Under the pieces are notes generated by a model. That model was not told the DNA's origin. It was given only the letters and a program-made list of their open reading frames with translations, and did not search any database. The translations under genes and the position numbers were made by a program. Shown here one piece after another: positions 55,602 through 64,000 of a stretch of 64,000 nucleotides of DNA; positions within the stretch are counted from its first letter, which is position 1, and each line of letters opens with the position of its first letter. Location: contig NC_081406.1 of NCBI RefSeq assembly GCF_030272615.1, positions 403,777,439 through 403,841,438 on the forward strand, in the 5' to 3' direction. This DNA is from Cryptomeria japonica (taxonomy: Eukaryota > Streptophyta > Pinopsida > Cupressales > Cupressaceae).

Positions 55602-58600
55602 ATTTTTAAGCTTGTTTTGCCTAAAAACATAAATTTTGATGCTTCAAAACTTGTATTTAGGAAGGGCAAGCTTGAAAATAATGATTTGGGAGTACTATAA
55701 GTTTCATAATCGCGCTTTCATGTGCATGTATTTGGAATGAGAACTTACATTTTCATGGTTCTGTTACCTCCAAACACCCATTTTGATGCTTCAAAACTTG
55801 GGTTCAGGAAGCACAAGCTCAAAAATAATGATTTAAGAATATGATAAGTTTCACAATCATGCTTTAATGTTTTTAGGTTCAGAATCAGAACTTGCATTTT
55901 CAATCTTGTGTTACCTCCAAACACACATTTCAATGCTTCAAAGCTTGTGTTTAAGAAGCACAAGCTTCAAATAATGATTTGGGAGTACGATAAGTTGTAT
56001 AATTGCACTTTAATATTCATGGCTTTAGAATAAGAAATTGCATTTTCAAACTTGTGTTAACTACAAACACACATTTTGATGCTTCAAAACTTGTGTTTAG
56101 TAAGCACAAGCTTGTAAATGATAATTTCAGAGTATGATAAGTGTCATAATCGTGCTTTCATGTTCGTTGCTTTGCAATCAAAATTTCCATTTTTTAGCTT
56201 GTTGTACCTCCAAACACAAATTTCCATGCTTCAAAACTTGCGTTTGGGAAGCACAAACTTAAAAATAATGATTTGGGAGTATGATAAGTTTCATAATCAT
56301 GCTTTAATGTTTGTGGCTTTGAAATCAGAACTATCATTTTCAAGCTTGATGTGTCTCTAAACACACATTTTAATGCTTCAAAACTTGTGTTTAGGAAGCA
56401 CAAGCTTGAAAATGATAATTTGAGAGTATGATAAGTTTCATAATCATGAATTTATGTTCACGGTTTTGAAATCAAAACTAGTATTTTTCATGCTTGTGTT
56501 ACCTACAAACAACCATTTTGATGCACTGAAACTTTTGTTTAGGAAGGACAAGCTTCCAAATGATGATTTGAGGACACGATAAGTTTCCTAATCACACTTT
56601 AATGTTCCTGGCTTTAGAATTAGTACTTGCATTTCCAAGCTTGTGTAACCTCCAAACACACATTTTGATGCTTCAAAACATGCAATTAGGAAGCACAAGC
56701 TCAAAAAGATGATTTGGGAGTACGATAAGTTTCAAAATCGCGGTTTCATGTTCATGGATTTAGAATCATAAATTGCATTTTCAATCTTGTGTTACCTGTA
56801 AACACACATTTTGATGCTTAAAACTTGCATTTAGGAAGCATAAGCTTGAAAATGATGATTTGGGAGCACTATAAGTATCATAATCACGCGTGTTTTCATG
56901 TTTGTGGCTTCGGAATCAAAACTTGCATTTTCAAGCTTGTGTCACATCCAAACACATATTTTGATGCTTCAAAACTTGCATTTAGGAAGCACAAGTTTGA
57001 AAATGATTATTTGGGAGTATGATAAGTTTTTTAATCATGCTTTCATGTTCCTGGCTTTGAAATCAAAACTTGGACTTTCAAGCTTGTGTTACCTGTAAAC
57101 ACACATTTTGATGCTTAAAACTTGCATTTATGAAAATGATGATTTGGGAGTACGATAAGTTTCATAATCGCGCTTTCATGTTCATGGCACCATAATCAAA
57201 ACTTGCATTTTCAATCTTGTGTTACCTCCAAACACACATTTTGATGCTTCAAAACTTGCATTTAGGAAGCACAAGCTTGAAAATGATGATTTAGGAGTAC
57301 GATAAATTTTATAAATTGTGCTTTAAGGTTTGTGGCTTTCGAATCAGAACTTGCATTTTAAAGCTTCTTGTGCATCCAAGCACACAATTTGATGCTTCAA
57401 AACTTGCATTTAGGAAGCATAGGCTTGGTAATGATGATTTGGTAGTATGATAATTTTCATAATCGTACTTTAATGTCCGTGGCATCGGAATCAGATTTTG
57501 CATTTTCATACTTGTGCTACCTCTAAACACACATTTTGATTCTTCAAAACTTGTGTTTAGGAAGCACAAGTTTGAAAATGATGATTTGGGAGCATGATAA
57601 GTTTCATAATCATGCTTTAAAGTTCATGCCTTTGTAATCCGAACTTAAAATTTCAAACTTGTGTTAAATGCAAACACATATTTTGATGCTTCAAAACATG
57701 CGATTAGGAAGCACAAGTTTGAAAATTATGATTTGGGAGTACGATAAGTTTCATAATCACACTTTAATATTCATGGATTCATAATCAAAACTTGCATTTT
57801 CAAGCTTGTTGTGCCTCCAAACACAAAATTTGATGCTTCAAAACTTGTGTTTAGGAAGCACAAACTTGAAAATGATGATTTGGTAGTATGATAAGTTTCA
57901 TAATCGCTCTTTCATGTACATGGATTTGGAATTATAACTTATATTTTCAATCTTGTGTTACCTCCAAACACCCATTTTGATACTTCAAAACTTGCGTTTA
58001 GGAAGTACAAGCTCGAAAATGATGACTTGAGAATATGATAAGTTTCATAATCGCACTTTAATTGTTTTACATTTGGAATCAGAACTTGCATTCTAAAGCT
58101 TCTTTAACCATCAAGCACATATTTTGGTGCTTCAAAACTTGTATTTAGGAAGCACAAGATTGAAAATGATGATTTGAGAGTACCATAAGTTTCATAATTG
58201 TGGTTTAATGTTCGTGGCTTTAGAATAAGATTTTGCATTTTCAAGCTTCTGTTACCTCCAAACACACATTTTGATTCTTCAAAACTTGCATTTAGGAAGC
58301 ACAAGCTTCAAAATCATGATTTTAGAGTACGCTAAGTTTTATAATCATGCTTTAATGTTTGTGTCTTCAGAATAAGAACTTGCATATCAAACTTTTGTTA
58401 CCTCCAAACACCCATTTTGATGCTTCAAAACTTGTGTTTAGTAAGCACAAGCTTGTAAATGATAATTCCGGAGTACAATAAGTGTCACAATTGTGTTTTC
58501 ATGTTCATTGCTTCGTAATCAGAGCTTCCATTTTCAATCTTGTTGTACCTCCAAACACAAATTTTGATGCTTCAAACCTAGCGTTTAGGAAGCACAAGCT

Positions 58601-60988
58601 TCAAAATGATGATTTGGGAGCACAATAGGTTTCATAATCGTGCTTTAATATTCATGTCTTTGGAATCAGAACTATCATTTTCAAGATTGATGTGCCTCCA
58701 AACACACATTTTAATGCTTCAAGACATGAATTTAGGAAGAACAAGCTTGAAAATTATGATTTGGGAGTACAATAAGCTTCATAATTGCACTTTAATGTTC
58801 ATGGATTCGAAAGAAGAACTTGAATTTTCAAACTTGTTGTGCCTCCAAAAACACATTTTGATGATTAAAAACTTGCGTTTATGAAGCACAAGCTTGAAAA
58901 TGATGGTTTGGGAGTACGATACATTTCATAATCATTCTTTAATGTTCGTGGTTTCATAATCATATTTTGCATTTTCACGGTTGTGTTACCTCCAAACACA
59001 CATTTTGATGCTTCAAAACTTAAATTTAGGTGGCACAAGCTTGAAAATGATGATTTGGGAGTACGATAAGATTCATAATCGTGCTTTAATGTTTGTGGCT
59101 TTGGAATCAAAACTTACATTTTCAAGCTTGTTGTGCCTCCAAACACACATTTTAATGCTTGAAAAATTTTGATTAGGAAGCACAAGCTTGAAAATGATGA
59201 TTTGGGACTATGATAAGTTTCATAATCACGCTTTAATATTCGTGGCTTTGGAATGGGAACTTGCATTTTCAAGCTTGTTGTGCCTACAAACACACATTTT
59301 TGATGCTTCAAAACTTGCGTTCAGGAAGCACAAGCTTTAAATTGATGATTTGGGAGTATGATAAGTTTCACAATTGCACTTTAATGTTCGTTGCTTCAGA
59401 ATCAGAGCTTGCATTTTCAAGCTTTTGTTACCTCCAAACACACATTTTGATACTTCAAAACTTGCGTTTGGGAAGCAAAAGCTTGAGAATGATGATTTGG
59501 GAGTACGATAAGTTTCATAATCCCGCTTTCATATTCGTGGCTTCAGAATAAGAACTTGCATTTTCAAGCTCGTGTTACCTCCAAATACACATGTTGATGC
59601 TTCAAAACTTGTGTTTACGAAGCACACGCTTGAAAATGATGATTTTGTATTACGATAAGTTTCATAATCGTGCTTTAATGTTCGTCGGTTCCAAAGCAAA
59701 ACTTGCATTTTCAAGCTTGTTGTGCCTCCAAACAAACATTTTGATGCTCCAAGACTTGCGTTTAGGAATCACAAGCTTGAAAATGATGTTTATTTAGTAT
59801 GATGTTTCATAATCCTGTATTCATGTCCACAATTTTAGAATCAAAACTTGCATTTTCAAGCATGTGTTACCTCTAAACAACCATTTTCATGCTTCAAATC
59901 TTGCGTTTAGGAAGTACAAGCTTGCAAATGATGATTTGAGAACACAATAAGTTTACTAATTGTTCTTTAACGTTTGTGGTTTCAGAATCAGTACTTGCAT
60001 TTTCAAGCTTGTGTTACCTCCAAACACATATTTTGATGCTTCAAAACTTGCACTTAGGAAGCACACGCTTGAAAATGATGATTTGGAAGTACAATAAGTT
60101 TCCTAATCATGCCTTAGTGTTCGTTGGTTCAGAATCAAATTTTTCATTTTCAAGCTTATGTTACCTCCAAACACACATTTTTATGCTTCAAAACTTGCAT
60201 TTAGGAAGCACAAGCTTGAAAATGATGATTTGCGAGTATGATAGGTTTCATAATTGCACTTTCATTTTCATGGCTTTGGAATCATAACTTGTATTTTTAA
60301 TTTAGTGTTACCTTCAAACACCCATTTTTATGCTTCAAAAATTGCGTTTAGGAAACACAAACTTGAAAATGATAAGTTGGGAGTACGATGAGTTTCATAA
60401 TGTTGCTTTAATGTTCCTAGCTTCGAAATCAGAACTTGCATTTTCAAGCTAGTGTTATGTCCAAACACACATTTTCATCCTTCAAAACTTGGTTTTAGGA
60501 AGCACGAGCTTGAAAATGATTATTTGGGAGTACAATAAGTTTCATAATTGTGCTTCAATGTTCATCGCTTAGGAATCAAAATTTGCATTTTGAAGCTTGT
60601 TGTTTCTCTAAAAACATATTTTGATGCTTCAAAACGTGTTTAGGAAGCGCAAGCTTGAAAATGATGATTTTATAATATGGTATGCTTCATAATCATGCTT
60701 TCAAGCTTGTATTACCTGCAAACACACATTTTGATGCTTCAAAACTTGCGTTTAGGAAGCACAAGCTTTTGTTGCATTTTCAAGCTTGTGTTACCTCCAA
60801 AGACATATTTTGATGCTTCATAACTTGTGTTTAGGAAGCACAAGCTTAAAAATGATGTTTTGGGAGTACCATAAGTTTCATAATCAAGATTTCATGTTCG
60901 TGGGTTCAGAATCAGAACTTGCATTTTCAAGCTTGTTGTGCCTCCAAACACACATTTTCATCTTCAAAACTTGTGTTTAGGAAGCATG
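55602..60988 (+). repeat. 147-148-bp satellite, block 3
   Basis: About 36 monomers, same orientation as blocks 1 and 2. GATGATTT falls 147 and 148 bp apart in successive monomers near 59049, 59196 and 59344. Some monomers are shortened (near 57130, 60690 and 60770). It starts where element E ends and stops in mid-monomer (TTTAGGAAGCATG) at the start of the next element. Inverted arms around AAGCTT are kept in most monomers. Open frames on both strands are not genes. Confidence 0.93.
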
Positions 60989-61921
60989 TGTAGAGCCCCT
61001 CCCCAATCAAGCTTTGATTAACTTAGTTGACCATGGTTGACCCTATTAATAAATGCTATAATTCAATAGGATGGGCTATGTTAGATAGATAGATTGGTGA
61101 GAAAATTAATTGAACCAAGTTATAGAATCATTTCACCTTGTGGTGTACATTTTGATGTGTTATGAATTTGAAATCCTAAATGATCCACTGATTGGAAAAC
61201 CCTGATCTGACGTATGTCAGCTATATCTGAATTTGCAGAATTTTATTATGAAGTTAGAAAAGTGATGCATGTCTTATGGATGCTTGAAATTTATGGGGAT
61301 CAAGATAATGTCATTCAGTGAATTGCTTTATGGGGATTAATTGGGATATATGAGATATTAATGTCAATTGTATGCAGAGTGTTTGATGTGTATTCAAATT
61401 CATGTGTTTAATAGTATATGAGGTTATTTGAAATTACTAATGTGTAAATTGAGATGTGCAGGAAAAATTATCCATGTGACCATGGAAATATTATGGAGAA
61501 CCAAACCTAGACCTATGTACGTTTGTTAAGCCAGGGGTTGTCTATTTGGAGAGACAACACCCCGTTTGTATTGTATTTTATTTGTAAAAGTAAATGATGC
61601 ATGTGTGTTGAATTGATTTTATTAATTTGTGTAATCCTACAAGAGACAAATTCCATGTGTGATTTTTTATATTGTATTTTATTGTGTCACTTGACACATG
61701 TGCTGATTAGTGTCATTGATTTTGACTTGTCTCTTGGAGGGAGTTTTGTTTCTACCAAAGCCATTCAAACATATGAGTGTGGTCCCAGATTTGCCTTGGG
61801 TAGGGAGTCTAGGGAGTGGTCAACTCAGGTTTGACCCGTAGGTTAACTTCAGTTGGGTTTCTAAGGGGTCAGATGGACTCCTAGGGTCAGTTTTAGGGCA
61901 TTTCCAAAGGTCCAAAGGGTA

Positions 61922-61930
61922 TATTTATAG
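61922..61930 (+). promoter_or_regulatory. Possible TATA box
   Basis: TATTTATAG in a G-rich, T-rich region; the only good TATA candidate in the putative LTR. Confidence 0.3.
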
Positions 61931-61997
61931 GTTAGGGGTATTTTTAAACATGTGACTACTCCCATGTGACTGTTTAGTCACCTCAAAAAGTGGTTTT

Positions 61998-62218
61998 CCC
62001 AAGGTGAGCGAAAATTCAACTTAGAGGGTTCCTCCTAGGATAAACAACCTTCCCTTTTGGTGTCAGACTCTCTTCCCCATCATCTCTTACCTTTTCTCTT
62101 TCCACTCTTTTCCCAAGGTGAGTGAAAATTCAACTTAGAAGGTTCCTCCTAGGATAAACAACCTTTCCTTTTGGTGCCAGACTCTCTTCCCCATCATCTC
62201 TTACCTTTTCTCTTTCCA
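61998..62218 (+). repeat. 114-bp direct tandem duplication
   Basis: CCCAAGGTGAGCGAAAATTC starts at 61998 and CCCAAGGTGAGTGAAAATTC at 62112, 114 bp later. The two units differ at only a few positions; the second loses similarity at about 62218. Confidence 0.92.
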
Positions 62219-62460
62219 GTTTTAGCAACATGTAAGAGGTTGGGAAGAACAACCAATGGGAACTCTCACTTTACCCAAGGGGTTGGGAAGAGTGAGAGAG
62301 GCCTTCTTAGGCAAGGATTAGGGACTTAGTGAGTAATCACCCCACTCTCCATTGTTGGAGATTATGCAATTTTTGAAAGGAATAGTTGTAGGATAGAATT
62401 TTTGGTGAAGGTTGGTGAAGAGTTTGTGTGGATTTGGGCTGCTCATCCCCAACTAAGTCT

Positions 62461-64000
62461 ATCATACCTTTTGGAAGAATAAGGTTGGCTCTTACTTCTT
62501 TTTAGTTATGTTTAATTTTTTGTTTGGAAAAAAAAATAAAAAATGCTTGTATAAAAAAAAAAATGTGTATATGTATTTTGCTTGTAGAAGAAAGATGTAA
62601 TTTTCCTTCCTTTGTTTCTTTCTATGTTTTCTTGTATTGGGAATGTCCAAGGCCTCCTACTCTTGGGAGAGTAGGATGGTCTTGGGGTGGAAGAAGTACG
62701 ACAACCTTGGGTGAGAGGCTCTCCTTATGGAGAGTGATCTCAAGGGTGTTCTTTGTGGCCCTTGCTGCATAGCCTTGTGTATGCATTTGGGGGTCATAAG
62801 GGGAGAAGATATGGCTTATATGCCTTTGGGGGGCATAAGGGTGTGGAGATGTATTTTGTTGTATTTTGATTGCCATGAGGTGGCTTGAGTTGTTCCATGC
62901 TTGTAGTCTCCCCAATGGTATCTGGTCCACTTCCACTCGTGGAAAAATCATCACAAGTTGTGGTGAAAGTGTAGCTTGGGTTGGGAAAATGTATGTTGAG
63001 TGTTTGCCCCTTTGTTTGTTGTGGTTGTTTGTTTGTGACTCATCTAGTGCTTGGTTCTCCAAGCTCGGGGGTGGCTTCTAGTAAGACTAGGCTGGGAGGT
63101 GAGCACTCCATGGTCAAGTTTTTATTCTATTTGCAGGATGCTTGGGATGGGAAGGAAAAGAAGAAGAAATTAGTTGCTGGTTTTTATTTGATTTGCAGAA
63201 AAGTTTAGGGAAGGAAATATTGTATTTTATTTATAGCAATGTAAAAAGGAAAGTTATATATTGTATTTATTTCAAAAAAAAGATATGTATTCATTTTTAT
63301 TTCAAGTCCTCATTTAATGGAAATGAGAGACTAGTTGGGTATCACACGCATTGTAATGTTGACTACTTTGTATCTTAAATGCTCTTTAAAGAAATGTATT
63401 TCCATAATAGAACGTTATTGCAGAAATGAAATGTTATTTATGAATTAACTTCCTATAGTTGTTGAAATAATATATTTGTTGCATTCTTATTATTTGAAAA
63501 TAAAATTTCATTCTATCTACTATGCATAATGAAAATAGTGTAGATAAATAAAATAGCATAGCATGTGAGTTATTAAGTTGGAAATGATCTCTTAGTCATA
63601 TTAGTTTAGTTCCAAAATGCATACATAGTTACATAGCCTTTAGTATGAAAACTATGTTGTATTTAACTTGGTAAAATGGTTTTAAATGATATTCTAGTTT
63701 TATTAAATGCTGTTGTAGTTAAAAATAATTTTGTCATTTTATTTATTGTAGCAAATTAAATCTGAATGTTAATAGCCTATTTCTAAAGTTAGTATCTAGA
63801 CTTAGTAAAAGAAAGGAATACATTAGAGCTTGTTGTTAGTGTTCTTTTTAAAAAAAGAAATATTCAGAATGCTTTAAACAAAAAAAAAAAATATTGAAAA
63901 AGATACTACATATTTCATTTAAAATATCCTCATGTGAATCTTATTCCTTTTGATTAAATTTCAACCACAAAAAAAAATAAAAAATACATATATGTATATA
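62461..64000. other. AT-rich region without a supported gene
   Basis: Includes two near-copies of ATGCNTTTGGGGGNCATAAG (about 62780 and 62820), a G-rich part to about 63100, then AT-rich sequence with short A and T runs to the end. A 146-codon open frame on the minus strand (62622-63062) has no recognisable family and is not called. This may be the interior of the element starting at 60989. Confidence 0.5.

Larger units (their letters stand above)
60989..62460 (+). mobile_element. Candidate LTR or start of another retroelement
   Basis: The satellite ends abruptly and TGTAGAGCCCCTCCCCAATC begins, with a TG start as in LTRs. A TATTTATAG box lies at 61922, followed by a 114-bp tandem duplication. 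I see no primer-binding site, second LTR or retroelement gene before the window ends, so the end is uncertain and LTR identity is an inference. No gene within. Confidence 0.4.

Noticed and set aside
62622-63062. 146-codon open frame on the minus strand
   Set aside because: No recognised domain, no clear promoter or codon signal, and it overlaps low-complexity repeats; open frames of this length occur by chance in a G-rich stretch.

Overview
This is a plant nuclear window with no convincing host gene. The copia and Tat-type gypsy retrotransposons, plant-type primer-binding sites, AT richness and depth of nested insertions fit repeat-rich heterochromatin of a large-genome seed plant. A gymnosperm is my guess, but the sequence cannot prove it. 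Almost every coding trace is a decayed transposon gene.

Layout. 1-2650 holds a decayed, lysine/glutamate-rich accessory reading frame, split by a 1.19-kb element with terminal inverted repeats (element H, 747-1936). From about 2675 a satellite with a 147-148-bp monomer begins. It recurs in the same orientation at 2675-7338, 16899-19394 and 55602-60988, about 11.7 kb and some 79 monomers in all. It is probably one array split by insertions. The first block carries a hAT-type element (3324-4182) with a perfect 8-bp target duplication. A Ty1/copia element (G, 7339-12621, +) follows and is cut by the 3' half of a two-ORF retroelement (A, 12622-16898, -). A then runs abruptly into satellite, which looks like a deletion junction.

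19395-55601 is a nest. Element E (terminal inverted repeats, in the satellite) contains element C (20428-54733, -). C contains gypsy element D (22350-49927, -), D contains element B (31261-40701, +), and B contains a probable solo LTR, F (about 32870-34378). Target duplications support C (ACATAT, offset by 1 bp from the LTR end), D (GTGTC) and B (GTAAC). For D in C and B in D the host reading frame is restored exactly when the insert is removed in thought. 60989-64000 looks like the start of another LTR element and has no recognisable gene.

Most notable systems. (1) A, B and C are LTR elements with no reverse transcriptase, protease or integrase. B and C encode a coiled-coil/zinc-knuckle ORF1, and all three keep ORF2, a protein of about 1,000-1,130 codons that I do not recognise. 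They share an initiator-Met-type primer site (B, C) and an LTR 3' end resembling that of copia G, which suggests they were moved by a copia partner. (2) Gypsy D has about 5.84-kb LTRs, each with a roughly 985-codon ORF just downstream of a TATA box, so the first ORF of its RNA would lie inside the LTR. Its pol also has an extra RNase H domain upstream of the reverse transcriptase. (3) H and E share terminal repeats and a possible 4-bp target duplication.
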